This document shows positions 37,270 through 47,035 of a DNA stretch of 64,000 nucleotides, piece after piece; the stretch's first letter is position 1; the number at the start of each line of letters is the position of its first letter. The notes beneath the pieces were generated by a model, which was given only the letters and a program-made list of their open reading frames with translations, searched no databases and was not told the origin of the DNA. A program made the translations under genes and the position numbers. Source of the stretch: Pontibacter coccineus (GTDB taxonomy: Bacteria > Bacteroidota > Bacteroidia > Cytophagales > Hymenobacteraceae). The DNA lies in NCBI RefSeq assembly GCF_030546575.1, contig NZ_JAUOTN010000007.1:124001-188000 (forward strand). Direction: 5' to 3'.

Positions 37270-37990
37270 ACAATGGTGTGAGCGTCCTCACTCGTGACGG
37301 CTATGGTGGGGCCTCTGGCCCAGGTATAGGTATAGCATACTTTGCTTTGTAGCTATGGCTGGTGCAGGTATAGCAACCAGTGTGGTTTCATTGCTTGCCC
37401 TGGCCGGGCGGGCCTTACTTTTTTCCTTGATGAAAAAAGTAAGCAAAAAAATCAAGATTCCCCAAACCCGCTGAACGCTCAAACAGTGGGTAATCAAAAA
37501 GCGCACTTGGCACCGCTGTTTGTTCCATAGCTTCGGGGGCAAGTTAGTCTTACTATACCTGCCAGTTTTTTGTCGGTCTGGACTACGAGGTTATACCTTT
37601 AGATTGGTAACTACAGGCTCCCCGCCTGGGGGTAGGGGCCCTCTTAAAGGACAAGGAGGGGTTAGGGGTGGTTGGACCCGGTATTATTTAGAAAGTCACA
37701 ACGAAGCTTACACCTGCGAAGTAGTAGCGGTAGCAATTCCCCTCTCGGGAGGGGCGGGGGTGGGTATATTCCGTGTGAGTAATTAAAGACATTCGAAGAG
37801 AACCTATACCTAAAAACCGGTATTGCCGAGCAGTCCCCCTTGGGGGTATTGGCCCTCGACGAAGAAGGGGGCAGGGGGATGACAAGCGTGCACATGAAAA
37901 CGTAGCTGCAAAGTCTCTACCTGTGAATTGGCAGCTGCAGGAAACGCCCCTCTTGGGAGGGGCAGGCTAATTGTACATGAGATTTCTCTC
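37270..37990. repeat. Mosaic intergenic repeat block, copy 3
   Basis: Gene-free, order C-B-A as in copy 2. Module C has GGGGCC / GGCCC (about 37308-37321). Module B (about 37395-37565) has CTTGCCCTGGCCGGGCGGG, the perfect 12-bp stem CTTACTTTTTTC / GAAAAAAGTAAG (37414-37425 with 37432-37443), CCGCTGAACGCTCAAACAG and GCAAGTTAGTCTTACTATAC. Module A (about 37610-37980) has several CCCCTCTCGGGAGGGG-type hairpins. Short frames here (for example encoding FFLDEKSKQKNQ) are repeat-derived, not genes. Confidence 0.75.
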
Positions 37991-38009
37991 CAACATACAA
38001 ATCCCAACC

Positions 38010-39491
38010 TTACCCCTTCAACTTGTCCAGCGTCTGCATTACCTTTTCCTGCCACAGCTGCTTTTCCAGAATCACGGGTGGGGCGGCGCGTTCGAGGCAG
38101 TCGAGGGCGGGGCAGCGTTCACAGGTTTCGTTGACGTAACGGTGCACAATGGCCGGGTCGTCTAGGAAGCGGACTTTGCGGCGCAGGTTCTCGTTGAGCA
38201 GCATACCGATGCTGATCGTCCCGTTCAGGCTTTCAGTAGGCTGGGCCAGGGCGAGTACCAGGTACTCGTTAGTAGAGTTGATGTAAGAGGAACGCTGTAT
38301 ACCAACCAGCGGCTGCTCAAGCTGCCCCGCCAGTTTCTGCCTGTCCATTTCCCCGAAGAGCGTGAGTGAGATCCAGCGGCGGCAATAGTGCTCGTTCAGG
38401 AAAGAGGCGTGTGGGTTATGCAACCCCGAGAGGTGCAGTTCTTTTGTAAGTGAATAGTGGTCTGAGGCTACATCGTGGTGGAAGCGCAGGAAAAAGAGTT
38501 GCTTGATGTTGAAAAAGCGGGGCAGGAGTGAAGTCAGGCGGTGCAGCAGGGTTTCTGGGGAGGTGCTGTAATTTTCCATGAGCTGCAGCAGCATGTTTGG
38601 CTGCCAGGTAGGCTGCGCGAAAAACGTTTGCATGTCCTGTACCAGGCGGTCGCGGTTGAGCAGCAAAGCTCCTGCGAAATAAGAGGCCTTGAAGTTGTTG
38701 AACACCTCTTCAAACGAGCCCACTTTCACCCAGGTGGAGGTATGGGGACGTGGTTTCAACTGCAGTACCTCAAAGCCGATCTCGCGGGCCACCGCAAATG
38801 CCCGTTGCTGCTCTGTTAGGTTGGGGTTGAGCAGGAGTAAAGGCGTAACACCGGGTCTGTGGATAGAACGAAGCGGAGCCAGCTCTGGGTACTGATCAAA
38901 TGTCTCTGTTGCTATTTTTATGTTAAATGAATTTTCCAGTATACCTGCTAGCTGCACGTAGGAGGGTGTTTGTTCCGGACTGATTCCATGCGCCTCCATA
39001 AAGCGCTCCACCTCCAGTTCCAGGTCCTCGAAGTAATTGTCGTGCAGCTCTTGGTAAGAGCGCAGGGCGGAGAAATAGAACTGCTCTACCCGCAGGTCAA
39101 AGGCACGCGATATTTCCAGCAGGGTGTTCACAAAGGCGCTCAGCTTGGCCGGGGCAGTGGCGAAGAGGTCCAACAGGCGGCTGATGTCGAGCCCGAAATG
39201 TTCCAGGGGTAGCTCCGACAGAATATTCGACTGCAAAAGCTCCCCCACCGGCTGCAGGCGCTTGCTCAACTGCAGCGATACCAGGTAATCGTAGGTCACA
39301 CCCAGTTCATCGGCGATCACGGCGATCTTACTCGGTTTCGGGTGCTTTTTTCCTTTCTCTATTTCATTGAGGTACGACACTGATATGCCGGTGCTTATGG
39401 CCAGGTCGGTTAGCGAGATGTTTTTTTCTGATCTTAACTGCTTGATTTTCAATCCGAGTATAAGCCGGATCGCATCTTCCTGTAGCCTCAT
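38010..39491 (-). CDS. ScfR/RamB-type helix-turn-helix regulator of acetate metabolism
   Basis: This 493-residue transcription regulator has an N-terminal Xre helix-turn-helix (about residues 10-68, [23 protein letters not shown]). A central IrrE/ImmA-like peptidase-fold region follows ([14 protein letters not shown] near residue 235; [11 protein letters not shown]), lacking a clear HExxH. The C-terminal ScfR-like domain ends with the cysteine cluster [11 protein letters not shown] (near residue 463). The family includes RamB of actinobacteria, which controls glyoxylate-shunt genes and may sense acyl-CoA-type signals; that is family knowledge. Here it is divergent from aceB with 151 bases between them, which makes control of aceB-aceA the natural inference. 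Start ATG 39491. Confidence 0.9.
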   Translation of the reverse strand: MRLQEDAIRLILGLKIKQLRSEKNISLTDLAISTGISVSYLNEIEKGKKHPKPSKIAVIADELGVTYDYLVSLQLSKRLQPVGELLQSNILSELPLEHFGLDISRLLDLFATAPAKLSAFVNTLLEISRAFDLRVEQFYFSALRSYQELHDNYFEDLELEVERFMEAHGISPEQTPSYVQLAGILENSFNIKIATETFDQYPELAPLRSIHRPGVTPLLLLNPNLTEQQRAFAVAREIGFEVLQLKPRPHTSTWVKVGSFEEVFNNFKASYFAGALLLNRDRLVQDMQTFFAQPTWQPNMLLQLMENYSTSPETLLHRLTSLLPRFFNIKQLFFLRFHHDVASDHYSLTKELHLSGLHNPHASFLNEHYCRRWISLTLFGEMDRQKLAGQLEQPLVGIQRSSYINSTNEYLVLALAQPTESLNGTISIGMLLNENLRRKVRFLDDPAIVHRYVNETCERCPALDCLERAAPPVILEKQLWQEKVMQTLDKLKG

Positions 39492-39529
39492 TCAAATTTT
39501 TTTCTGGGTCTTTATGCTAATAAACGGGC

Positions 39530-39584
39530 TTTTGCGATTATTTCCTATAAATGTAAATAATTTTATTAGCGAAAATTCGCCAAA
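39530..39584. promoter_or_regulatory. Candidate operator region between regulator and aceB
   Basis: The AT-rich divergent spacer contains GCGAAAATTCGC (39569-39580, 5-bp arms GCGAA / TTCGC). It also has inverted TTTTGCGA (39530-39537) and TTTGGCGAA (minus strand, 39576-39584), and ATTATTT / AAATAAT (39537-39543 with 39555-39561). The symmetry is consistent with binding of a dimeric regulator. Confidence 0.4.
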
Positions 39585-39642
39585 TATAAAATGTTCGCGT
39601 ATAGATTATAAAATTACAATTCATCACCTCAAATTTATAGTT

Positions 39643-41235
39643 ATGTTAGTAGAAAGCACAGCCCAGGTAAAAGGTTCGCCTGTGAAAGGTATAGAGCAGG
39701 TATTAACGACTCAAGCCCTTGAATTTTTGGAAATGCTGCATGAGCGTTTCGAAACCAGAAGAATGGAGCTGTTAAAAGCAAGAGCGGAGCGACAACAACG
39801 AATCGATGCCGGCGAGCGTCCCGATTTTCTGAAGGAGACCAAAGCAGTTCGGGAGGGGGAATGGAAAGTGGGTGCTATACCTGCCGACCTGCAACTGCGC
39901 CGTGTGGAGATCACCGGACCGGTGGATCGCAAAATGGTGATCAATGCGCTGAACTCCGGGGCTGATGTGTTCATGGCTGACTTCGAGGACGCCAACTCGC
40001 CTACCTGGGAGAACGTGGTGCAGGGCCAACATAACCTATTCGATGTTGTGCGCCGCACCATTACCTACCAAAACGGCAAGGTATACCAGTTGAAAGAGAC
40101 GGTGGCTTTGCTAAAAGTGCGTCCAAGAGGCTGGCACCTGACTGAAAAGCATTTGGTAATCGGCGACAAACCGATCTCAGCCGCCTTATTCGACTTCGGA
40201 CTTTTCTTCTTCCACAATGCCCAAGAGCTGATCGCCCGTGGTACAGGACCTTATTTCTACCTGCCCAAACTGGAGAGTCATCTGGAGGCCCGCTTGTGGA
40301 ACGAAGTGTTTGTGGCGGCACAGGAGGCCTTGGTGATACCTGTCGGCACGATCAAAGTAACCGTGCTGATCGAAACCATCCTGGCCGCTTTCGAGATGGA
40401 CGAAATCCTGTATGAACTTCGCGAGCACATCGTCGGTCTGAATGCCGGCCGTTGGGACTACATCTTCAGTGCCATCAAGAAATTCCGCAACCAGCCGGAT
40501 GTGATTTTTCCGGATCGCACGGCCATTACAATGCAGGTGCCTTTTATGAAAGCGTATACCGATCTGCTCGTGCAGACCTGCCACAAGCGTGGTGCGCATG
40601 CCATGGGCGGTATGGCGGCCTTCATCCCGAATCGGCACGATCCTGCCGTAAACAAAACGGCTTTTGAGAAAGTCAAAGCAGACAAGGATTTTGAGGCCAG
40701 GAACGGCTTTGACGGTACCTGGGTCGCCCATCCGGACCTTATACCTATGGCACGTGAAGCATTTGACAAAGTGCTCGGTGATAAACCGCACCAGAAAGAA
40801 GTGCTGCGCGAAGAAGTGAATGTGAAACCGGAAGACCTCCTCAACTTCAAGATAGAAGGGGGCAGGATAACAGAGGCCGGCCTCCGACTCAACATCAACG
40901 TGGGCATCCTGTACATCGGCAACTGGCTTTGCGGCACCGGCGCAGCGGCCATTCACAACCTGATGGAGGACGCCGCCACCGCTGAAATCTCGCGGGCGCA
41001 GGTATGGCAGTGGCTGCATCATGAGGGCACCCGTACCGCCGAAGGCGAACCCATTACCGAGGCCCGTGTGCTGCAGCTGATCAAAGAAGAAACCGAGCAC
41101 ATCAAAGAGGAAGTAGGCCTGGCTATGTTCAAAAACTGCCATTTCGAACGTGCCTCCCACCTTTTCTCCGAGCTTGTGCTCTCCACCTGCTTCGTCGACT
41201 TTCTGACGCTCCCGGCTTATAAGTACATTGACTAA
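39643..41235 (+). CDS. aceB: Malate synthase A
   Basis: Malate synthase condenses glyoxylate with acetyl-CoA to malate, the second step of the glyoxylate shunt. At 530 residues it is the A isoform (the G form is about 720). Motifs are [18 protein letters not shown] (near residue 108), [52 protein letters not shown] (catalytic Asp/Glu region), [12 protein letters not shown] and MGGMAAFIP. The catalytic Asp near the C-terminus is likely in [18 protein letters not shown] (near residue 450). ATG 39643 (MLVESTAQ) is chosen; the 92 codons upstream run back into the divergent regulator gene and do not look coding. It is followed by aceA. Confidence 0.96.
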   Translation: MLVESTAQVKGSPVKGIEQVLTTQALEFLEMLHERFETRRMELLKARAERQQRIDAGERPDFLKETKAVREGEWKVGAIPADLQLRRVEITGPVDRKMVINALNSGADVFMADFEDANSPTWENVVQGQHNLFDVVRRTITYQNGKVYQLKETVALLKVRPRGWHLTEKHLVIGDKPISAALFDFGLFFFHNAQELIARGTGPYFYLPKLESHLEARLWNEVFVAAQEALVIPVGTIKVTVLIETILAAFEMDEILYELREHIVGLNAGRWDYIFSAIKKFRNQPDVIFPDRTAITMQVPFMKAYTDLLVQTCHKRGAHAMGGMAAFIPNRHDPAVNKTAFEKVKADKDFEARNGFDGTWVAHPDLIPMAREAFDKVLGDKPHQKEVLREEVNVKPEDLLNFKIEGGRITEAGLRLNINVGILYIGNWLCGTGAAAIHNLMEDAATAEISRAQVWQWLHHEGTRTAEGEPITEARVLQLIKEETEHIKEEVGLAMFKNCHFERASHLFSELVLSTCFVDFLTLPAYKYID

Positions 41236-41244
41236 TAATGGGTA

Positions 41245-41398
41245 ATGAGTAATGACGAATGAATAGTGAGGAATGGATTGATAATGAAAATTCCTTCATC
41301 ATCAATCCATTCCTCACTATTCATTCGTCCTTATTCTCCACTCATTATTGATTCGACTTTAGGCATTCCCTGCCTACCACTCAGTAGTCATTACTCAT
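41245..41398 (+). repeat. Large nested inverted repeat between aceB and aceA
   Basis: A perfect 29-bp inverted repeat (41254-41282 with 41301-41329, 18-base loop) lies inside outer arms ATGAGTAATGAC / GTCATTACTCAT (41245-41256 with 41387-41398). The sequence is built of ATGAATAGTGA/AATGAGTAATG-like units. It is transcribed between the two shunt genes and could form a large stable hairpin. Confidence 0.85.
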
Positions 41399-41421
41399 CA
41401 TTCATTACTCATTATACTATC

Positions 41422-42702
41422 ATGAACAAGACCGAAAGAATTCAGGCTATCCAGCAAGACTGGATCGTGAACCCACGTTGGGCAGGTATAAAAAGACCGT
41501 ATACCGCCGACGAAGTTGTGAAACTGCAGGGCTCCGTTAAAATTGAGTATTCCCTGGCCCGCAATGGGGCGGAGAAACTCTGGCATAAGCTGCACACAGA
41601 AGATTATGTGGCCGGACTGGGCGCCATGACGGGCAACCAGGCAGTGCAAGAAGTGCAGGCCGGTCTCAACGCCATTTACCTGAGCGGCTGGCAGGTCGCC
41701 GCCGATGCCAACCTGGCCGGCCACATGTACCCCGACCAGAGCCTGTACCCGGCCGACAGCGTGCCGAATGTGATCAAGAAGATCAACAACGCGTTGCTGC
41801 GGGCAGACCAGATCCAGAGCGTGACCGGCGAAGGGGAGATTGATTGGCTAGTGCCGATCGTGGCTGATGCGGAGGCGGGCTTTGGTGGTAACCTGAATGC
41901 TTTCGAATTGATGAAGATGATGATCGAGGCCGGAGCCGCCGGGGTGCATTTCGAGGACCAGTTATCGAGTGCCAAGAAGTGCGGCCACCTGGGTGGTAAG
42001 GTGCTGGTGCCGACGCAGGAAGCCATCAATAAACTGGTGGCAGCTAGACTAGCAGCCGATGTGATGGGTGTGCCAACCCTGCTGGTAGCCCGCACCGATG
42101 CTGACGCCGCCAACCTGATCACGAGCGACATCGATCCGCGTGACCATGAATTTATTATACCTGGCGAGCGCACCAGCGAAGGCTTTTACCGCGTGAATTG
42201 TGGTCTGGTGCAAGGTATAGCCCGCGGCCTGGCCTATGCCCCATACGCCGACCTGATCTGGATGGAAACGTCTACACCAGACTTAAAGCAGGCGCTCCGG
42301 TTTGCAGAAGCCATCCATTCCGAGTTCCCGGGCAAACTGCTGGCCTATAACTGTTCTCCATCCTTTAACTGGGCAGCCAAACTGCGCGTGGAGGAGATGG
42401 AAACGTTCCGGGAGGAGTTGGCTAGAATGGGCTACAAATTCCAGTTCATCACACTGGCCGGCTTCCATGCGCTCAACACCAGCATGTTCGAACTGGCCAG
42501 GGCCTACAAAGCACGGGGCATGGCAGGCTACTCGGAGTTGCAGGAGCGTGAATTTGGTCTGGCGAAGGAAGGCTTCAAAGCCGTGAAGCACCAGTCTTTT
42601 GTCGGCACCGCCTACTTCGATGCCATCCAGAACACGGTTACCTCAGGCACTGCTTCTACTGCTGCGCTGGCGGGCTCTACGGAAGAAGAACAGTTTCATT
42701 AA
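41422..42702 (+). CDS. aceA: Isocitrate lyase
   Basis: Isocitrate lyase splits isocitrate into succinate and glyoxylate, the committed step of the glyoxylate shunt. At 426 residues it is the bacterial short form. Motifs are [21 protein letters not shown], the Mg-binding [18 protein letters not shown], the signature [19 protein letters not shown] with the catalytic cysteine (KKCGH near residue 190), [12 protein letters not shown] and [15 protein letters not shown]. Start ATG 41422 (MNKTERIQ) is chosen, because the 52 codons upstream are translated from the inverted repeat. It is downstream of aceB and separated by the hairpin region; a strong terminator follows. Confidence 0.97.
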   Translation: MNKTERIQAIQQDWIVNPRWAGIKRPYTADEVVKLQGSVKIEYSLARNGAEKLWHKLHTEDYVAGLGAMTGNQAVQEVQAGLNAIYLSGWQVAADANLAGHMYPDQSLYPADSVPNVIKKINNALLRADQIQSVTGEGEIDWLVPIVADAEAGFGGNLNAFELMKMMIEAGAAGVHFEDQLSSAKKCGHLGGKVLVPTQEAINKLVAARLAADVMGVPTLLVARTDADAANLITSDIDPRDHEFIIPGERTSEGFYRVNCGLVQGIARGLAYAPYADLIWMETSTPDLKQALRFAEAIHSEFPGKLLAYNCSPSFNWAAKLRVEEMETFREELARMGYKFQFITLAGFHALNTSMFELARAYKARGMAGYSELQEREFGLAKEGFKAVKHQSFVGTAYFDAIQNTVTSGTASTAALAGSTEEEQFH

Positions 42703-42720
42703 GCACAGACTGCCTGCCTA

Positions 42721-42769
42721 AAAAGCGAGCTCCCCGCTATCTGATGGATGGCGGGGAGCTCGCTTTTTG
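42721..42769. terminator. Strong terminator after aceA
   Basis: Perfect 18-bp stem (42721-42738 with 42752-42769) with AAAAAGCGAGC at one end and GCTCGCTTTTT at the other and a 13-base loop. It serves the convergent CNNM gene as well. Confidence 0.92.
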
Positions 42770-42797
42770 TAGGATATGAAAGGTATAGGATAGCCGT

Positions 42798-43847
42798 TTA
42801 CTCTGTCTTGAACCCGATGCCCTTGGCGCGTTTTGCCCAATTCTCACGAGCCCATTTCTGCATATCCTCCACGTTGTCCATCTCGTCCATGATCTCCATA
42901 CCTAACAGCGTTTCGATGATATCCTCCATGGTCACGATGCCGGCTGTGCCGCCGTACTCGTCCACGACCAGCGCAATGTGGTTTTGCTCTTTGATCAGTC
43001 GGCTGAACAGCTCAGGTATAGGCATGTATTCGGTCACTACTTCTATGCTGCGCTTGATGCTTTTCAGGGGTAAGTTGCCCTGGTTGTCGATTAGTTTGGA
43101 GAGCACTTCATCCTTCAGCACATAGCCATCCGAATCATCCAGACTGTTTTGGTAAACCGGAATGCGGGAGAAGCGCAAGGTCTTTGCCTGCTTGAAAAAG
43201 TCAACAATCAGCATGTCCTCCTGCGCACCGTAAACGACGGTTCGCGGCGTCATCACATGGCGCACCAGCACCTGGTTAAAGCGCAAAATGTTGCGCAGGA
43301 TCTGGGACTCGCCTCGCTTAAAAATGCCTTCTTTTATACCTATTTCCGCCATAGCCGAAAAGTCGGCGCGGCTCAGCACACTCTTGTCCTTGTCACGTTT
43401 CAGGCGTTTGGTTATGAACTGCGAAAGCATGATGAGCGGATACAAAGGCGAGTAGATCATGATGCGTAGCGTGGTCACCGTAAAGGGGGTCAGTTGCCTC
43501 CAATAGTTGACACCGAGCGTTTTAGGTATGATCTCAGAAAAGATGAGGATGATGATGGTGACGATGGCGGACACCAGCGACAGGTACTTGTCTCCCCACA
43601 AGACCTGCGCCTGTGCGCCTACCCCGGCCGCGCCAATGGTATGCGCAAACGTGTTGAGGGTGAGGATAGCGGCCAGTGGCCGGTCCACGTTGTCTTTGAA
43701 CTCTTGCAGGTGCTTGCCAAGCGCCGGATTTTTTTGTTTGGTGATGCCCACATGCGAGGGGGTGATGCTAAGCAGGGACGCCTCAAGCAAAGAGCACATG
43801 AAAGATAGAACGAGCGATATGAGAAGGTAAAATAATAGTAAACCCAT
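42798..43847 (-). CDS. CNNM (DUF21) and CBS-pair membrane protein, hemolysin-like family
   Basis: This 349-residue inner-membrane protein of the CNNM/CorC-HlyC group (cation, probably Mg or Co, homeostasis) has an N-terminal DUF21 transmembrane domain of about four helices (MGLLLFYLLISLVLSF, FAHTIGAAGVGAQAQ, IILIFSEIIPKTLGVNYW). Two CBS domains follow (VRHVMTPRTVVYGAQED near residue 195 and IALVVDEYGGTAGIVTMEDIIE near residue 295). The C-terminal CorC/HlyC transporter-associated domain is absent; the protein stops after a short tail. A TATCTTTG box lies 66 bases upstream of the start. The substrate is not determined by sequence. Confidence 0.9.
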   Translation of the reverse strand: MGLLLFYLLISLVLSFMCSLLEASLLSITPSHVGITKQKNPALGKHLQEFKDNVDRPLAAILTLNTFAHTIGAAGVGAQAQVLWGDKYLSLVSAIVTIIILIFSEIIPKTLGVNYWRQLTPFTVTTLRIMIYSPLYPLIMLSQFITKRLKRDKDKSVLSRADFSAMAEIGIKEGIFKRGESQILRNILRFNQVLVRHVMTPRTVVYGAQEDMLIVDFFKQAKTLRFSRIPVYQNSLDDSDGYVLKDEVLSKLIDNQGNLPLKSIKRSIEVVTEYMPIPELFSRLIKEQNHIALVVDEYGGTAGIVTMEDIIETLLGMEIMDEMDNVEDMQKWARENWAKRAKGIGFKTE

Positions 43848-43913
43848 GTAGGTGGTTACGGTTTTGGTTCGTCCAGGACAGTCCTACTCCAGGGACGTCA
43901 AAGATTAAAGCAT

Positions 43914-43921
43914 CAAAGATA
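43914..43921 (-). promoter_or_regulatory. Candidate -7 box of the CNNM/CBS gene
   Basis: TATCTTTG on the minus strand, an exact TAnnTTTG match, 66 bases upstream of the ATG. A -33 element was not found. Confidence 0.4.
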
Positions 43922-43927
43922 CCGAAA

Positions 43928-44320
43928 TTAGTGCACTACGCGTAGCACCGGCTCCTCCAGCGGCGTGCGGGTTTCCGGATCCACCGTAAAATAGCCGACC
44001 ATGCTCGGCCCATAGCCCAGGTTCAGCTCCACAAACTTGTCTCGCTCAGGCAGCATACCGATCACCTCCTGCTGCAGGGCCTTATACTTGCCGAGCAGAT
44101 CTTTCAGCTTCTGCTCTTTATCATTCAGCGAGTTTTGCGGTTGCTTATCTGTCAGATGCTGTTCCATCGTCTGCTCCGGGTCAAAGTCGGGCCGCATGCT
44201 CTGTAGCGACAACAGCTCCACCTCCAGCAGTCGGATGTCACGCTCTACATGCAGGTACTCTTTTACTTTTTCCTCCAGCGGAACTAGTGATTCGTTCAGG
44301 TATTCTATCAGGTTTTCCAT
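43928..44320 (-). CDS. Hypothetical coiled-coil protein
   Basis: This 130-residue cytoplasmic protein is not recognised. It is almost entirely helical with heptad-like Leu/Glu/Lys spacing (VPLEEKVKEYLHVERDIRLLEVELLS-type stretch, then DKEQKLKDLLGKYKALQQEV). A short non-helical C-terminus (GYGPSMVGYFTVDPETR) follows. Start ATG 44320 (MENLIEYL) is preferred over an upstream ATG 21 codons earlier, because those codons lack the helical character. It lies between the CNNM gene and the aldehyde dehydrogenase gene on the same strand, with no clear functional link. Confidence 0.65.
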   Translation of the reverse strand: MENLIEYLNESLVPLEEKVKEYLHVERDIRLLEVELLSLQSMRPDFDPEQTMEQHLTDKQPQNSLNDKEQKLKDLLGKYKALQQEVIGMLPERDKFVELNLGYGPSMVGYFTVDPETRTPLEEPVLRVVH

Positions 44321-44439
44321 AGTGTTCTCAGGTATGTAAGGGTGTACAGCTCCTATACGGCAACTACCCCTATTTATTTTCATACGAGAAGCGCTATGGC
44401 ACGGCTACATGGGTACGTGAGGTATACCTATACCTTGAC

Positions 44440-45870
44440 CTATAGCCATTTGAATATCTTCCTGATAAAAGCCAATCGGTTGCCGTAGGGCGGGTAGCGC
44501 AGCGGCAGGTCAATCCAGGTGCCGCGGTGCACAACGCTTTTCTGGTTAGAGAACAGCTCAAAGCTGGCCTGCCCGTGATAGCTGCCCACGCCACTTTCGC
44601 CTACTCCGCCGAAAGGCAGTTTGGGGTTGATGAGGTGCGAGATGGTATCGTTGATGCAGCCGCCTCCAAAGTGCGCCTGCTCCAGCACTTGCTGCTGCTG
44701 CCATTTGTCCGATGAGAAAAAGTAAAGCGCAAGAGGCTTTTCCCGGGCATTCACTTGCCGGATGGCTTCATTCAGGTGGGTATAGGTGAGCACAGGCAGG
44801 ATAGGCCCGAATATTTCTTCCTGCATAACCGGGTGTTGCCAGCTCACCTGGTCCAGCACAGTCGGGGCGATGAAGCGACTCTCTGCATCGTGCTGCCCAC
44901 CGATCCGAACCACGCTGTCCTGCAGGTAACTTCTCAGGCGCTGGTAGTGCCGGTCGTTGATGATGCGGGCAAAATCCGGGCTGTGTCGGGGCGAGTCGCC
45001 ATAAAACTCCTGAATGGCAATGCGCAGGCGCTCCATCAACTCGTCTTTTACCTGTTCCTGCACCAGCACATAATCCGGGGCAACGCAGGTCTGACCGGCG
45101 TTCATGAATTTGCCCCAGGCAATACGCCTTGCTGCCAGCCCCAGGTCAGCGTCTTCGGCCACGATCACCGGACTTTTACCACCGAGTTCCAACGTAACGG
45201 GGGTCAGGTGTTCGGCAGCAGCCTTCATCACGACGCGGCCCACCTGCGTGCTGCCCGTAAAAAAGATGTAGTCGAAGCGCTGCGCCAGCAGGTGCTGCGT
45301 GGTAGCCACACCACCTTCCACCACGGCGACCAGGCGGGGATCAAATATGTTGGAGATGAGCCGGGAAATAACAGCCGAAGTGGCGGGAGTGAGTTCAGAT
45401 GGCTTGACGATAGCACAATTGCCGGCTGCCAAAGCACCAATCAGCGGGTTGAGCACCAGTTGCAAAGGGTAGTTCCAGGGACCGATGATGAGGGCCACCC
45501 CGTACGGCTGGGAGTAAATGTAGCTGCGGGCCGGGAAGTTGAGCAGCGTTTCACCCACGGCCTGTGGCTTGGCCCAGCGCGCTATGTTTTTGAGCACGAG
45601 CTGCAGTTCTTTTTCGATGAAGCCGATCTCGGTGGTATACGTCTCAAAGGCCGGTTTACGGAAGTCGGCGTACATGGCATCGATAAGTTCCTGCTCGTGG
45701 CTGCGCACAGCCTCCAGCAGTCTTCGGAGCTGCTCTTTCCGGAAACGGATGTCCAGGGTATGGCCTGTGGCAAAAAAGGAGCGTTGCTGTTGCAGCAGGC
45801 CCAACACGACCTGCGGGTCTGCTTCCCTGGCGGGGCTAACTTTGGTTACAAAAGTGTTCGTTGAATTCAT
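44440..45870 (-). CDS. Aldehyde dehydrogenase, class-3-like
   Basis: This NAD(P)-dependent enzyme oxidises aldehydes to acids. At 476 residues it lacks the long N-terminal part of the class 1/2 enzymes and resembles class 3 (fatty or aromatic aldehyde) forms. Motifs are GVALIIGPWNYPLQL (Rossmann entry, near residue 118), FFTGSTQVGRVV (near residue 202), TLELGGKSPVIV (catalytic Glu, near residue 226), MNAGQTCVAPDYVL (nucleophile Cys, near residue 260), EEIFGPILPVL and PFGGVGESGVGSYHG. The C-terminal extension (GNRLAFIRKIFKWL) is amphipathic and could touch the membrane. It is divergent from the HMG-CoA lyase-like gene over about 300 bases. Confidence 0.93.
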   Translation of the reverse strand: MNSTNTFVTKVSPAREADPQVVLGLLQQQRSFFATGHTLDIRFRKEQLRRLLEAVRSHEQELIDAMYADFRKPAFETYTTEIGFIEKELQLVLKNIARWAKPQAVGETLLNFPARSYIYSQPYGVALIIGPWNYPLQLVLNPLIGALAAGNCAIVKPSELTPATSAVISRLISNIFDPRLVAVVEGGVATTQHLLAQRFDYIFFTGSTQVGRVVMKAAAEHLTPVTLELGGKSPVIVAEDADLGLAARRIAWGKFMNAGQTCVAPDYVLVQEQVKDELMERLRIAIQEFYGDSPRHSPDFARIINDRHYQRLRSYLQDSVVRIGGQHDAESRFIAPTVLDQVSWQHPVMQEEIFGPILPVLTYTHLNEAIRQVNAREKPLALYFFSSDKWQQQQVLEQAHFGGGCINDTISHLINPKLPFGGVGESGVGSYHGQASFELFSNQKSVVHRGTWIDLPLRYPPYGNRLAFIRKIFKWL

Positions 45871-46139
45871 AGCGGGTGAGGAGTTGGGGTATGGTTGCGG
45901 ATTCAGTGGCTATTTTTGATAGTAGTGGGTATTTTACCACCATAATATAGGGGAATAAGGTCAAATACAAAAACATTTATACCCTTATCTGCAGCAGGAT
46001 AGGTAGAGGCTGTAGTCGAAGCCCTGCTATACCTGTCAGGCCACCAGATTGACTGCTGCAGCGTTTTGCCAACAAGTCGGCCGCATCCTGCCATTTCAAA
46101 TTCTCACATTAATTCCCAACTCCGGCATACGCTTCTTTG

Positions 46140-46147
46140 TATCTTTG
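46140..46147 (+). promoter_or_regulatory. Candidate -7 box of the HMG-CoA lyase-like/LutA-like operon
   Basis: TATCTTTG, an exact TAnnTTTG match, 25 bases ahead of the ATG at 46173. No good -33 box is visible. The rest of the 300-base spacer (45871-46139) shows no gene. Confidence 0.45.
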
Positions 46148-46172
46148 AGGAAACGACCAAAACTGCTTTGCT

Positions 46173-47033
46173 ATGACAACCGATACCATCAAAATAATTG
46201 AGTGCCCGCGCGATGCCATGCAGGGCCTGCATGATTTTATACCTACCCAGACCAAGATCGACTACATCAACAAGCTGCTGCAGGTAGGCTTCGACACGAT
46301 CGATTTCGGTAGTTTCGTGTCGCCCAAAGCCATACCGCAACTGGCTGACACCGCCGACGTGCTGGCCGGTCTGGATCTGAGTAGCACCCGCTCTAAACTA
46401 CTGGCCATCATCGCCAATGTGCGGGGCGCGGAAGAGGCGGCCTCACACCAAGCGATCGACTACCTCGGCTTTCCACTCTCGGTTTCGGAGACGTTTCAGC
46501 AGCGCAACACCAACAAGAGCATCGCCGAGGCCATGACCCAACTGGCCCAGATACAGAACATCTGTCAGCAACAAGGCAAAACGCTTGTTACTTATATCAG
46601 CATGGGATTCGGCAATCCGTACAACGACCCCTGGGATGCGGCGACAGTGATCCGTTTTGTAGAGGAACTGGACAAGCTAGGCGTAACCACCATTTCGCTT
46701 TCGGACACTATCGGCGTTTCCAATCCGGAGAACATCACCTACCTGTTCAGTGAACTGGTGCCCGCTTTCCCGCACATCGAGTTTGGCGCGCACCTGCACA
46801 CCACACCGACTACCTGGCACGAGAAAGTGGAGGCCGCTTACCAGGCGGGCTGCCGCCGGTTTGACGGGGCCATGCGCGGGTATGGTGGTTGCCCGATGGC
46901 CAAAGACGAACTGGTGGGCAACATGGCGACTGAAAATTTGGTCAGCTACTTCGAAAATAATGCCTTAAATTTGGAGCTCGACAAAGAGGCTTTCGCTGCT
47001 GCGCTGGCAGCCTCAGGCTCTGTTTTCTCCTGA
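46173..47033 (+). CDS. Hydroxymethylglutaryl-CoA lyase family protein
   Basis: This 286-residue HMGL-like TIM-barrel enzyme is predicted to cleave HMG-CoA to acetyl-CoA and acetoacetate (leucine catabolism or ketone metabolism). Motifs are IIECPRDAMQGLHDF (catalytic Arg-Asp, residues 8-22), FDTIDFGSFVSPKAIPQLAD, TISLSDTIGVSNPENI (near residue 175), FGAHLHTTP (metal His pair, near residue 205) and GAMRGYGGCPMAKDELVGN with the conserved Cys (near residue 233). The last motif differs from the usual GCPYAKGASGN, so a related aldolase-type lyase cannot be excluded. Two bases separate it from the LutA-like gene, so they are co-transcribed. Confidence 0.87.
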   Translation: MTTDTIKIIECPRDAMQGLHDFIPTQTKIDYINKLLQVGFDTIDFGSFVSPKAIPQLADTADVLAGLDLSSTRSKLLAIIANVRGAEEAASHQAIDYLGFPLSVSETFQQRNTNKSIAEAMTQLAQIQNICQQQGKTLVTYISMGFGNPYNDPWDAATVIRFVEELDKLGVTTISLSDTIGVSNPENITYLFSELVPAFPHIEFGAHLHTTPTTWHEKVEAAYQAGCRRFDGAMRGYGGCPMAKDELVGNMATENLVSYFENNALNLELDKEAFAAALAASGSVFS

Positions 47034-47035
47034 TT

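Noticed and set aside
40186-41160. Minus-strand frame of 324 codons
   Set aside because: Antisense to malate synthase; no independent support.
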